Notes: generated by a model not told the origin, from the sequence alone. 11,261 nucleotides of DNA from Thermodesulfovibrionales bacterium (GCA_030018605.1 JASEHP010000038.1:1-11261); one strand, 5' to 3'; shown: positions 1-7,326, counted from the first letter of the stretch. Program-made: numbers and translations.

Positions 1-158
1 CACCGCTTGCACCCTATGCACTTTGTGGTGTCAACAAGTTTCGCATGCCTTGTTATTGTTATTGCCGCCTCTGATAAAGACGGCAATCCAGCTGCAAGGG
101 ATGATACTGCAAGCCCTCCTATGAACTGCCGTCTTGATATGTCTTTGTTGTTTTCCAT
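1..158 (-). CDS. Tat-exported [4Fe-4S] ferredoxin-type protein, N-terminal part (runs off window)
   Basis: Reading leftwards from an ATG at 158, an open frame of 52 codons plus two bases continues past the window edge. It begins MENNKDISRRQFIGGLAVSS, which has the twin-arginine signal pattern (S-R-R-Q-F-I at residues 8-13) followed by a hydrophobic stretch. After it come HAKLVDTTKCIGCKR and the first base pair of another Cys codon, the usual first [4Fe-4S] cluster motif of NrfC/HybA/DmsB-type subunits. It closely resembles the same part of the iron-sulfur protein at 2622-3455 (YAKLVNTFKCIGCRRC), so the operon carries two paralogues. The start lies one base after the stop of the octaheme cytochrome gene and has only a weak Shine-Dalgarno, which suggests translational coupling. 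Expected role: periplasmic electron transfer beside an NrfD-type membrane partner. The rest of the protein, and any catalytic subunit, lie outside the window. Confidence 0.85.
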   Translation of the reverse strand, partial: MENNKDISRRQFIGGLAVSSLAAGLPSLSEAAITITRHAKLVDTTKCIGCKR

Positions 159-159
159 T

Positions 160-1386
160 TTATTTCTTAACAGGCGGCCTCTTATGCGCGCTGTATGGCA
201 GCGGCATATCTGTCTTCTTTGCCGCATCAAGGAACTCTACTAAATCCTCCAGCGGGGTGTCCTTGTGATGATGACAGCCGCTGCAGGAATTGGGCTGGTT
301 TTTAACGCCTCCTTTTTTCAGGCTCAATTCAGGAGATATAAATTTAAATGTATGGCTCCTGCCGGTAAGGCCTCCTCCAGCGCCTGTCATGGTCCTTGCC
401 ATGTGGCAGTCAATGCAGCTTCCAAAGGTATGAATCTTATGCGCCATCCTGTTTTCGGTTGTAGTGTGGCAGCTTTTGCACTGCTGGTCTCCTGCAAGTC
501 TTGTCTGGAATGTTGTCAGGCTCTGATGAACAGTATGACAGCTTGTGCAGGTAATGCCTGCCTGTGCGTGCTGGCTTGCCTTCCAGTCAATATACTGCAT
601 GTAGCCATATTTGCCTTCGCCGCTTGGCCAGAACATATCAGGATTGCTTTTCGTGTCAGCTACGTCAAAGTGCAGATACAGGTTTGAAAGACCCCTTGAT
701 GTCATATACTCCACCGGATAGGGATGGGCGCTCTTTTTATCCTTGCCCCTTGAATGGCACGAGCCGCATATCTGCGCTGCAGAGCCTGATGTCATCCTCT
801 GCGGGTTTATTGTCGTTGGTATCTCATAGCCGGCAATAGCCTTTACATGGTTGCTGCCAGGCCCATGACATGCCTCGCAGCCTACTCCTGCCTCTTTAAA
901 TGTCTTTTTCACAGGGTCAACTCCTGTTGCATGACAGCCTGCGCATTCCTTAAACCATGATTTTTTTTGCCTGTCTATAAATGCCTCCCATTTATTTGAA
1001 ATAATGTCATACGCAGCAGGCAGCACTTCATAATCATCTCCTGCTTTTTTAAGATATACCTGCCTGAAAAGATTGCCGATACTATAATGAACATCCTCTT
1101 TGCTGAAGGTCCTTATCTTGCTGGAAGTATCAAAATCGCCCATTATTACCAGCGGGTTTGCCTTTGCATCCTGCATCATTTTGGGATGAAGCGTTGTAGC
1201 CCATTCAAGGTATTTCCTCTCATGACACTTTTTACACTCCATTGAGCCTGCATACTTTGCGCCTATCATGTTCTTGAACTCGCCCTCCGGCACCTCTTTG
1301 TGTTTAAGCATAAAGGTGGCAACAATCACTATTGTGACTGTAAGGGCAAAGATTGCAATGATTATCAGCGGCGTTAGTTTTTTCAT
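160..1386 (-). CDS. membrane-anchored octaheme c-type cytochrome (cytochrome c554-like)
   Basis: This 408-residue protein has one N-terminal hydrophobic helix (about residues 5-27), which probably anchors it to the membrane with the rest in the periplasm. Eight CXXCH heme c motifs are visible: CKKCH 51, CAGCH 148, CEACH 170, CGSCH 207, CTSCH 280, CKSCH 303, CIDCH 324 and CSGCH 368. The opening YAGSMECKKCH followed by W and LHPK, and the CAGCHATG and GCEACHGPGSNH segments, are typical of the cytochrome c554 / multiheme family. There is no CXXCK, so it lacks the NrfA nitrite reductase signature. I infer an electron conduit for the adjacent iron-sulfur/NrfD module rather than a recognised enzyme. 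A catalytic role such as that of the octaheme tetrathionate reductases cannot be excluded. The ATG is preceded by a strong AGGAGGAGAC ribosome site. It starts 22 nt after the NrfD-like gene and is followed after one base by the next gene. Confidence 0.9.
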   Translation of the reverse strand: MKKLTPLIIIAIFALTVTIVIVATFMLKHKEVPEGEFKNMIGAKYAGSMECKKCHERKYLEWATTLHPKMMQDAKANPLVIMGDFDTSSKIRTFSKEDVHYSIGNLFRQVYLKKAGDDYEVLPAAYDIISNKWEAFIDRQKKSWFKECAGCHATGVDPVKKTFKEAGVGCEACHGPGSNHVKAIAGYEIPTTINPQRMTSGSAAQICGSCHSRGKDKKSAHPYPVEYMTSRGLSNLYLHFDVADTKSNPDMFWPSGEGKYGYMQYIDWKASQHAQAGITCTSCHTVHQSLTTFQTRLAGDQQCKSCHTTTENRMAHKIHTFGSCIDCHMARTMTGAGGGLTGRSHTFKFISPELSLKKGGVKNQPNSCSGCHHHKDTPLEDLVEFLDAAKKTDMPLPYSAHKRPPVKK

Positions 1387-1408
1387 GTCTCCTCCTGTAT
1401 GTTTTTTG

Positions 1409-2632
1409 TCAATTAGCCTCTTTTAACGGTAAAAACCTCTCTGCAAGCATGTACACAGAGAAAAATGCCGCGCCTATTCCTGCAATCAGAAGTATCTCCA
1501 TAAATGCCGGAAACATTAAGGGCGCCTTCTTAAAAACCGGGAATACCTGCCCTGCCACTACAAAGTCATATTTCATTACAAAGGCGCCTGCCAAAACCAT
1601 TACGGCGGCAGTGAGCAAACCGTTAAGGCTCTCCCTTTGCACTGCGAAGAGTAATACAACAATGGGAAGAATTGTCCCTATTGCCATCTCAAAAATCCAG
1701 AATGGAATGCTCAATGCGCCTTTTATGTAAAGCATTACGGTCTTTGCCTTCATCGCATCTATACTTCCTGCATATACCTTATAGGTTATGAAAAGGGAGC
1801 TTACAGATAAAAGTATGATGAATATCTTTCCCATCTCAAGCATGAGTTTTTTAAGCCTCTCTCCCATCTCTTCACCCTTAAATTTATAGGTGATGATAGT
1901 CATAAAAATCAGCCATGCAATGCCCAGATGTATGCTTGAGAAAATAAAATAAACAGGGATATCAGCGCCATACCAGTATTCACGGGCTTCCACATGCCCG
2001 AATAACGAGCCTTCAACAGCCAGCGCCAGAAGACCGAAACAAAGAGACCCTGCCCCTATAACTCCTGTAAACCGCTGCAAATTGTAAGATTTCAGCCATT
2101 TTTTGCCTGATGCCAATGCGTACAGCTTATGTCTCCAGCCTGTTGAATTTTCAGAAATCACGGCTAAATCAGCCCTTATCAAAAGCCAGCAGGTAAGCAT
2201 TATAAGCGGTATGTATAGGTTGTAAAAAAATCCTATCCCCCACATTGCTGAACGGAAGTTTGGGGTAAAGGTAGTATAAATAGGCGCCCTTTCAGGATGT
2301 CCTAAGTGAAGCAAGACATTTAACATCCCGAATATTATCGTGATAACTGCAAGGAAAGTTCCCCTTTTACTGATGATTTTATACCTATTTAAACCAAATA
2401 CATAGCCTAAAGAAGCAACAATACAGAGACCGATGCTTGATGCCACAAAAAAGACATAAGTTGAAATCATCATTGTCCACGGAATAGAGATATGAAACTC
2501 CAGCATCTCCATGCTTCCCACATAAGACATCACTGCTGCATAGACTCCAAGAAACATCAAAGACAGAAGCAGGGATATGCCGATGTAGTAGCATGAGGTT
2601 TTATCATCTATTGTCTCTATTTTACTTATCAT
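1409..2632 (-). CDS. NrfD/HybB-type polytopic quinone-interacting membrane subunit
   Basis: With the chosen start this is a 407-residue integral membrane protein with about ten hydrophobic helices: roughly residues 15-36, 58-80, 91-111, 128-152, 188-211, 226-250, 267-287, 309-331, 337-361 and 375-397. Ten helices match the HybB/QrcD/ActC branch of the NrfD superfamily rather than the eight-helix PsrC type. LHLGHPERA at 108-116 resembles the conserved LG-x-P-x-R signature, and the GQ (361-362) and MFPAFME (373-379) segments fit the family C-terminus. Known role of the family: it binds quinone or quinol in the membrane and exchanges electrons with a periplasmic iron-sulfur partner. I chose the ATG at 2632, which overlaps the iron-sulfur gene's stop by 11 nt and has AAAGGA and AAGG upstream. 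In-frame ATGs at 2641 and 2677 would add 3 or 15 residues but lie further inside the upstream gene. The partners are the iron-sulfur protein before it and the octaheme cytochrome after it. Confidence 0.88.
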   Translation of the reverse strand: MISKIETIDDKTSCYYIGISLLLSLMFLGVYAAVMSYVGSMEMLEFHISIPWTMMISTYVFFVASSIGLCIVASLGYVFGLNRYKIISKRGTFLAVITIIFGMLNVLLHLGHPERAPIYTTFTPNFRSAMWGIGFFYNLYIPLIMLTCWLLIRADLAVISENSTGWRHKLYALASGKKWLKSYNLQRFTGVIGAGSLCFGLLALAVEGSLFGHVEAREYWYGADIPVYFIFSSIHLGIAWLIFMTIITYKFKGEEMGERLKKLMLEMGKIFIILLSVSSLFITYKVYAGSIDAMKAKTVMLYIKGALSIPFWIFEMAIGTILPIVVLLFAVQRESLNGLLTAAVMVLAGAFVMKYDFVVAGQVFPVFKKAPLMFPAFMEILLIAGIGAAFFSVYMLAERFLPLKEAN

Positions 2633-3455
2633 CACCTTCATCCTTTGTAATCTGCGAGTAAAGATAAAGCGCTCCAACTACAGCGGCTGCAGCGCCAACG
2701 CCAGAAAATGTTATTCTCACCTTGTCAATGTCTTGATTAACAACCTTTTTGGGCGCAACAATCATGCCCATCTCCTGCGGAGGGTCATGGAGGATGGTTA
2801 GCACATCAGTTCCGCCTGCCTCATGCTCTCCAAGCACATACCCCCTCACAGCCTGCGCCTCCTGCTTTGCTTTTTTTAATAACAGGTTTCTATATCCATA
2901 CTCAATCGCCTCCACAGGACATGCTGCTACGCAGGCAGGCTTAAATCTCGGCAGACGGGTATAGCAGAGATGGCACTTTCTCGTTACCCTTTTAGCAAAA
3001 TCAAAACGGGGCACTTTATAGGGACATGCCTGATAACAATATCTGCATCCTATGCACTTTGTTTCATCCACAATAACAGCGCCTGTTATCTTGTTCTTTG
3101 TAATAGCCTTTACAGGGCACACACCTGCACATGCAGGCTTTATGCAGTGCTGGCACTGCCATTTTACAAACTTGCCAAATTCTGTATTTCTGCTGCTTTT
3201 TTTAAAATTAACCACAGTATAAGTTGTGCCGTCCATATCCCTTATCAGAGATTCAGGTATATCATAAGGCGGAAGCTTGTTTTCCCTCTTACATGCTGAC
3301 ATGCAGCGCCTGCAGCCTATACACTTGAAGGTGTTAACAAGCTTGGCATACCTATCAACAGGCTCAGCATTTGCCAATTCCGATGAAAGACCAGTAACAG
3401 ATGCTGCCCCCAAAAACTTTATAAAATCCCGCCTTGTGATATCAGGGTCTTTCAT
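2622..3455 (-). CDS. Tat-exported 4x[4Fe-4S] electron-transfer subunit with C-terminal membrane anchor (HybA/NrfC-like)
   Basis: This 277-residue protein begins with a twin-arginine signal (ITRRDFIKFLGAAS, residues 6-19), so it is exported folded with cofactors. Sixteen cysteines form four ferredoxin-type cluster motifs: C45/48/51/55, C101/104/109/113, C134/137/140/144 and C161/164/175/179. Three of these motifs end in C-P, as in the DmsB/PsrB/NrfC/HybA group. A hydrophobic segment at about 248-267 (VRITFSGVGAAAAVVGALYL) near the C-terminus resembles the anchor of HybA. I infer that it wires the NrfD-type quinone site to the periplasmic cytochrome. It is the first gene of the leftward operon, and its ATG follows AAAGGAGAT with unusually short spacing. 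Upstream is a strong sigma-54 promoter candidate at 3498-3513. The related partial gene at 1-158 suggests duplication of this subunit. Which paralogue pairs with which membrane partner is unknown. Confidence 0.92.
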   Translation of the reverse strand: MKDPDITRRDFIKFLGAASVTGLSSELANAEPVDRYAKLVNTFKCIGCRRCMSACKRENKLPPYDIPESLIRDMDGTTYTVVNFKKSSRNTEFGKFVKWQCQHCIKPACAGVCPVKAITKNKITGAVIVDETKCIGCRYCYQACPYKVPRFDFAKRVTRKCHLCYTRLPRFKPACVAACPVEAIEYGYRNLLLKKAKQEAQAVRGYVLGEHEAGGTDVLTILHDPPQEMGMIVAPKKVVNQDIDKVRITFSGVGAAAAVVGALYLYSQITKDEGDDK

Positions 3456-3497
3456 ATCTCCTTTATTGTATTTTATTACGATGTGCAGCTAAAGAAT

Positions 3498-3513
3498 AGC
3501 AATAATAGTGCCA
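3498..3513 (-). promoter_or_regulatory. sigma-54 (RpoN) promoter for the iron-sulfur/NrfD/cytochrome operon
   Basis: Read on the minus strand, this is TGGCACTATTATTGCT. It matches the sigma-54 consensus TGGCACG-N4-TTGCW at every specified position except the seventh (T for G), with the required GG-N10-GC spacing. The predicted transcription start is about 12 nt downstream of the GC, near 3487. That leaves a leader of about 30 nt before the ATG at 3455. Sigma-54 promoters need an AAA+ activator. One with an intact GAFTGA motif is encoded at 5973-7310. Confidence 0.75.
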
Positions 3514-3545
3514 TGTTCTCTCGCAGTTGAAAGCATAGGATTAAT

Positions 3546-3593
3546 CAGCTTTTTTGATAAGCTGTCCAACAAGGACTGTTACGAATATGTAAC
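3546..3593. promoter_or_regulatory. cluster of inverted repeats upstream of the sigma-54 promoter (candidate activator sites)
   Basis: Three dyads lie side by side here: CAGCTT-N7-AAGCTG at 3546-3564, GTCC-N5-GGAC at 3564-3576 and GTTAC-N6-GTAAC at 3578-3593. They lie about 60-105 bp upstream of the predicted sigma-54 start, the range where enhancer-binding proteins usually sit. The assignment as operator sites is inference. The first dyad could also act as an RNA hairpin, and short dyads occur by chance in AT-rich DNA. Confidence 0.4.
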
Positions 3594-3639
3594 GCAAAAA
3601 ATGCTTTTTATGGATATAACACGTTGATTTAAATGATTT

Positions 3640-3687
3640 CTGTCATACATGGCGACAGCAAGATTAAGTGTTACAGAAAAGAAACAC
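3640..3687. promoter_or_regulatory. further inverted repeats in the divergent control region
   Basis: Two more dyads are present: CTGTC-N9-GACAG at 3640-3658 and GTGTT-N10-AACAC at 3668-3687. They lie between the two divergent promoters, so a bound protein could affect either operon. The CTGTC dyad is the better candidate because TGTC/GACA half-sites are common for NtrC-family activators. Apart from these dyads I see no other gene or RNA in the 3456-3794 gap. Confidence is low because no second copy elsewhere supports them. Confidence 0.3.
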
Positions 3688-3730
3688 AATAAAACACACC
3701 GGAACAGCTCAGATATCTCCTTCTTAGCCG

Positions 3731-3760
3731 TTGCACATTGCTTTCACATTCTGATATATT
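3731..3760 (+). promoter_or_regulatory. sigma-70-type promoter with extended -10 for the chemoreceptor gene
   Basis: TTGCAC at 3731-3736 is followed 18 nt later by TATATT at 3755-3760. TGA immediately before the hexamer makes an extended -10. The predicted start is near 3767, just upstream of the ribosome site GAAGGGGG (3779-3786). I see no flagellar (FliA-type) promoter here. Confidence 0.5.
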
Positions 3761-3794
3761 TATTAGATTAATCTTAAGAAGGGGGCTATCTAAA

Positions 3795-5897
3795 ATGAAG
3801 ATTATTAAAAATCCTTTAACGCAAAAATTGGGGTGGAAGATATCATCCATTGTTTTCCTCACGCTTATTATCGTGGCCGGCCCTTTTCTGATCATTGAAT
3901 CTTATAACGCAAGAAAAGATGTTTATGCCCTGAATGAAAAACGCTGGGACCTTTTTACAGAAGCGGTTTTCAAATCAATAGAGGCTGTGATGCTTGAAGG
4001 AAAGGCTGATATAGCCAATAACATACTTAACGCGTTCAGGCAGATAGGAGAGGTGGAAGCTCTTGAGGCTGTAAGCATGGACGGAACAAGAGCCTTTGAT
4101 AAAAAGCGCCCTAAGGTGCTTGAAACTGACATGATAGACCGCCTCGTAAAAGAACAACGGCTGAATGTCTATGAGGAGTCAGGAGGCAAAAAGGCGTTTA
4201 CACACCTTGGCCTGCTGCAAAACGCTGAAAAGTGCCAAAGATGTCACGGGAAAGACTCCCTTTACCGCGGAGTTGTAATGATTAAGACATCGCTTGCGAC
4301 ACCAGAGGCAAAGGTGTCTGCCATGTTAATAAGAGTTGCGTCTATGGGTGCGATTGTCATAACAGTCCTTCTTATCGTAATCCCTCTCAGCATGAAGAGA
4401 ACTGTTGTAAAACCCATTGAGGCTGTGCTTTCGGTGACGACCGAGATTTCCAAGGGAGACCTGACCCGTGCAGTCACAACCATGTCAAAGGATGAGATGG
4501 GCAGGCTTGTAAGCTCCATAGAGTCAATGCGCGGAGGCCTTGTAGGGTTAATACATCAGGTCAGGGATTCTCTGAAAAAAGTTAAGCTCTCCGTAAGCGG
4601 CTTTGTTACAGGCATGAACAAATTAACAGACAGTTCGGAACATCAGGTTGTTGACTCAGCCGAGATAACCACCTCTGTCCTTGAGATAAACACTACCACC
4701 GGAGAGATTACCGAAGCTGTAAAGCATCTGCATGAATCCGCAGAAGGCACATTAACAACACTCCTTGAGATGAAGGCGTCCGTAAAAGAGGTGGCTGAAA
4801 ACACAGCCTCCTTTGCTTCATTCATAGATGAGACTTCATCTTCCATAGAGGAAAGTTTCGCAGCAATCAAGGCAATAAATGAAAGCATAGAGTATTCAAG
4901 GAAATCAGTCAGCAGCACAGTGGCATCTGCCACTCAGATTACTGCAAGCGTTAACGAGGTCAGGGACTCTGCAAAACAGTCTTCACACCTTGCAAAAGAA
5001 GTTACCTCAAGCATACGTGAAAAAGGGATAACATCCATTCATGAGTCTGTAAAAAGCATAAGCGAGATAAAGGATTCCGCTGACGAGACAGCTAAGATTG
5101 TTAAAGGCATGAGAAAATCATCTGAAAAGATAGATGAAATCGTTCAGGTTATAGCTGAGGTTGCTGATGAGACAAAACTGCTGGCCCTTAATGCAGCAAT
5201 CCTATCCGCACAGGCAGGCGAATACGGCAAGGGGTTTGGCGTTGTCGCTGATGAAATAGGAAGGCTTGCAGAGCGCACAGCCCAGAACACAAAAGAAATC
5301 ACAACTATAATAGAAGATGTTAAAGGGTATATAAATAGCGTCGCAACTGCCGAGGAAAAGACTGTGAATCTGATAGAGCAGGGGCTGGAATTAATAACAG
5401 ATGCCGGCGTTGTATTTAATGGCATCCTTGAAACTTCCACTGCATCAGCCTCTCAAACTGCCTTTATAGAAAAAGCGACCTCGGAACAGGCAAAGGCAAT
5501 ACACGAGATAACTTTATCAATTGAAGGCCTATCCTTTAGGATGGAAGAAATACTAAATGCATCCGAGCAGCAGCGTTCGGGCAGCGAGATGATACTCGCA
5601 GGCATAGAGAAATCAAAGGAGATTGCGCAAGGGCTTAAGAATTCCACCTCAGAGCAGTCTAAGGGCGCAGACCTTATTACAAGGTCAGGAGAGGACATAC
5701 TCTCACAGGTAAGCCGGATAAAAAAGGCAATGGAGGATATGAGGGCAGGAAGCATAGCCATAACCAAACGTATAGAGACTATAACAGATATTGCAAAGGA
5801 TAACCTCGGGCTTGCCAAAGAAATGACAAAGGAATCATCAGTTCTCGGGGATGCAGTGGAAACTTTAGATGGCGAGATTAACAGATTCAGGAGCTAA
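3795..5897 (+). CDS. methyl-accepting chemotaxis protein with a periplasmic heme c sensor motif
   Basis: The protein is 700 residues from the ATG at 3795, which follows GAAGGGGG by 8 nt. An in-frame ATG at 3738 lies on top of the promoter and is unlikely. Layout: membrane helix about 16-36; periplasmic domain about 37-172 with a CQRCH heme c motif at 147-151; second helix about 180-200; HAMP about 200-255; then a long coiled coil with the conserved chemoreceptor hairpin tip (ETKLLALNAAIL and GEYGKGFGVVADE, about 459-487). The single CXXCH near the end of the sensor domain followed by short strands (YRGVVMIKTSL) resembles the Tll0287/DUF3365-type heme sensor. Heme-bearing receptors are known, for example DcrA of Desulfovibrio and heme-PAS receptors of Geobacter. 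It would report redox state, oxygen, NO or a similar ligand to CheA/CheW. There is no C-terminal NWETF-like tether. It is divergent from the respiratory operon. Confidence 0.93.
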   Translation: MKIIKNPLTQKLGWKISSIVFLTLIIVAGPFLIIESYNARKDVYALNEKRWDLFTEAVFKSIEAVMLEGKADIANNILNAFRQIGEVEALEAVSMDGTRAFDKKRPKVLETDMIDRLVKEQRLNVYEESGGKKAFTHLGLLQNAEKCQRCHGKDSLYRGVVMIKTSLATPEAKVSAMLIRVASMGAIVITVLLIVIPLSMKRTVVKPIEAVLSVTTEISKGDLTRAVTTMSKDEMGRLVSSIESMRGGLVGLIHQVRDSLKKVKLSVSGFVTGMNKLTDSSEHQVVDSAEITTSVLEINTTTGEITEAVKHLHESAEGTLTTLLEMKASVKEVAENTASFASFIDETSSSIEESFAAIKAINESIEYSRKSVSSTVASATQITASVNEVRDSAKQSSHLAKEVTSSIREKGITSIHESVKSISEIKDSADETAKIVKGMRKSSEKIDEIVQVIAEVADETKLLALNAAILSAQAGEYGKGFGVVADEIGRLAERTAQNTKEITTIIEDVKGYINSVATAEEKTVNLIEQGLELITDAGVVFNGILETSTASASQTAFIEKATSEQAKAIHEITLSIEGLSFRMEEILNASEQQRSGSEMILAGIEKSKEIAQGLKNSTSEQSKGADLITRSGEDILSQVSRIKKAMEDMRAGSIAITKRIETITDIAKDNLGLAKEMTKESSVLGDAVETLDGEINRFRS

Positions 5898-5918
5898 TGT
5901 CATAACTTTACACTTTCT

Positions 5919-5946
5919 GTCATCCCGAGCGTAGCGAGGAATTCTG
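5919..5946 (+). repeat. dispersed short repeat, copy 1 (tgtcatcccga...gaggaattct type)
   Basis: The 28-nt segment beginning TGTCATCCCGAGCG and ending GAGGAATTCT is a diverged copy of the segment at 7512-7538 (TGTCATTCCGAACG...GAGGAATCT). It sits between the convergent ends of the chemoreceptor and response-regulator genes (75-nt gap). Such dispersed intergenic repeats are common in some bacterial genomes and have no assigned role here. I see no clear intrinsic terminator in this gap for either gene. Confidence 0.55.
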
Positions 5947-5972
5947 AGATAAGAAACATCTTCTAACGGGGG

Positions 5973-7310
5973 TTACCCAATACCATAGGAGTTAATTTTT
6001 TCCCACAGGGTCTTTCTGCTTATGCCCAATATTCCAGCCGCCTTTGTCTTGTTCCCTTTTGCTGTCTTCAGCGTCCTGATTATATAGTCCTTCTCCGCCT
6101 CTGAAGCCACAGACGAAAGAGACGGCTGTTTGCCGCCCTCTGTCTTTTTGAGAATAAATGACGGCAGGGAATCTTTTTCAACCACATCCGAAACAGCAAG
6201 TGTTGAGCATCTCTCTATAATGTTCTCCAGCTCTCTGACATTCCCTGGATAGTCATATTCAATAAGCGCACCAATCACATCTCTTGAAAAATGGATATTT
6301 TTTGACAGCTTATTCTTACACTTTTCCAAGAACGAATCTATAAGAAGAGGGATATCTTCTTTCCTATCCCTTAACGCCGGAAGGATTACCGGTATTACAT
6401 TAAGACGGTAATACAGGTCTTCCCTGAACCTTTTTTCCTTAACCTCTTCTTCAAGGTTTTTGTTCGTTGCCGCAATTATCCTTACATCCGCATTTAATGT
6501 TTCTGTCCCTCCAACCCTTTCAAATGTCCTTTCCTGTATTACCCTTAATATCTTTGACTGCGTGGATAAAGGAAGGTCTGCAATCTCATCAAGAAAAATC
6601 GTGCCTTCATTTGCAAGTTCAAATCTGCCGGGTTTTCTCTTGATTGCTCCTGTGAATGCGCCTTTTTCATGCCCGAAAAGTTCGCTCTCTATCAGGCCTT
6701 CAGGCATTGCAGCGCAGTTTACTTTAATCAGCGGCTTGTCTTTTCGCTTGCTCTGATAGTGGATTGTAGTGGCTATGAGCTCCTTGCCTGTGCCGCTTTC
6801 GCCAAGGATAAGGATGGTTGAATCGGTACTGGAAACCCTTTCAACCAGGGAAAAGACCTTTTTCATTTCAGGGCCTTCACCGATAATATTCGGAAACCCG
6901 TAGCACCTGCTGAGGTCTTTCTTTAACCTGATATTTTCATCGCGGAGCCTTTTTACCTCAAGCGCCCTTTCAATAAGCAGGAGAAATTCATCCAGAGAAA
7001 AAGGTTTTGTTATGTAGTCAAACGCTCCGAGTCTCATTGCATTAACAGCATCCTTTATCGTGCCAAAGGCTGTCATCACTATCACCTGTGCGTCATTCAT
7101 CCGTGTGATTTGTTCAAGGATGTTCAGCCCGTCAATATCAGGCAGTCTGACGTCTGTAACCACGACATCAGCAGGGCTGATTTTGAGGGAACTCAAAGCC
7201 TCTGCCCCTGTTTCAAAGGACAGTACTTCGTAGCCTGCCGTCCTAAGGGCATCCTCTATGGTCACCCTCATCAGCTTTTCATCTTCAATTAATAGAATGG
7301 TTTCTTTCAC
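5973..7310 (-). CDS. NtrC-family sigma-54-dependent response regulator
   Basis: This 445-residue protein has three domains. The receiver domain (1-120) has the acidic pair E10/D11, phospho-acceptor D53 (VVVTDVRLPDIDG), T80 (VIVMTAFG) and K102 (TKPF). The AAA+ sigma-54 activation domain (about 142-370) has Walker A GESGTGKE 170-177, the sigma-54-contacting GAFTGA 217-222, Walker B GTIFLDEI 236-243 and an arginine-rich sensor region RFREDLYYRL 294-303. A Fis-type helix-turn-helix (about 405-442, AAGILGISRKTLWEKI) ends the protein. The order and length match ZraR/AtoC/NtrC proteins. The start is GTG at 7310 with GGAAGG nine bases upstream, placed at the edge of a GC-rich repeat. It is the natural partner of the kinase at 7600-9096, although 289 nt of repeat DNA separate them. 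The best visible target is the sigma-54 promoter at 3498-3513 (inference). Confidence 0.95.
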   Translation of the reverse strand: MKETILLIEDEKLMRVTIEDALRTAGYEVLSFETGAEALSSLKISPADVVVTDVRLPDIDGLNILEQITRMNDAQVIVMTAFGTIKDAVNAMRLGAFDYITKPFSLDEFLLLIERALEVKRLRDENIRLKKDLSRCYGFPNIIGEGPEMKKVFSLVERVSSTDSTILILGESGTGKELIATTIHYQSKRKDKPLIKVNCAAMPEGLIESELFGHEKGAFTGAIKRKPGRFELANEGTIFLDEIADLPLSTQSKILRVIQERTFERVGGTETLNADVRIIAATNKNLEEEVKEKRFREDLYYRLNVIPVILPALRDRKEDIPLLIDSFLEKCKNKLSKNIHFSRDVIGALIEYDYPGNVRELENIIERCSTLAVSDVVEKDSLPSFILKKTEGGKQPSLSSVASEAEKDYIIRTLKTAKGNKTKAAGILGISRKTLWEKINSYGIG

Positions 7311-7326
7311 CTGAAAATACCTTCCA

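Noticed and set aside
160..1386. Octaheme protein as an NrfA-type nitrite reductase or hydroxylamine oxidoreductase
   Set aside because: All eight motifs are CXXCH, with no CXXCK. The domain texture fits cytochrome c554-like carriers, and I see no catalytic signature.
2633..2677. Longer N-terminus for the NrfD-like protein from the ATG at 2677
   Set aside because: It would overlap the iron-sulfur gene by 56 nt. The ATGs at 2641 or 2632 are nearer the expected coupling point.
3738..3794. Upstream ATG extending the chemoreceptor by 19 residues
   Set aside because: The extension covers the extended -10 promoter and has no ribosome site. The ATG at 3795 has GAAGGGGG at good spacing and leads straight into the first membrane helix.
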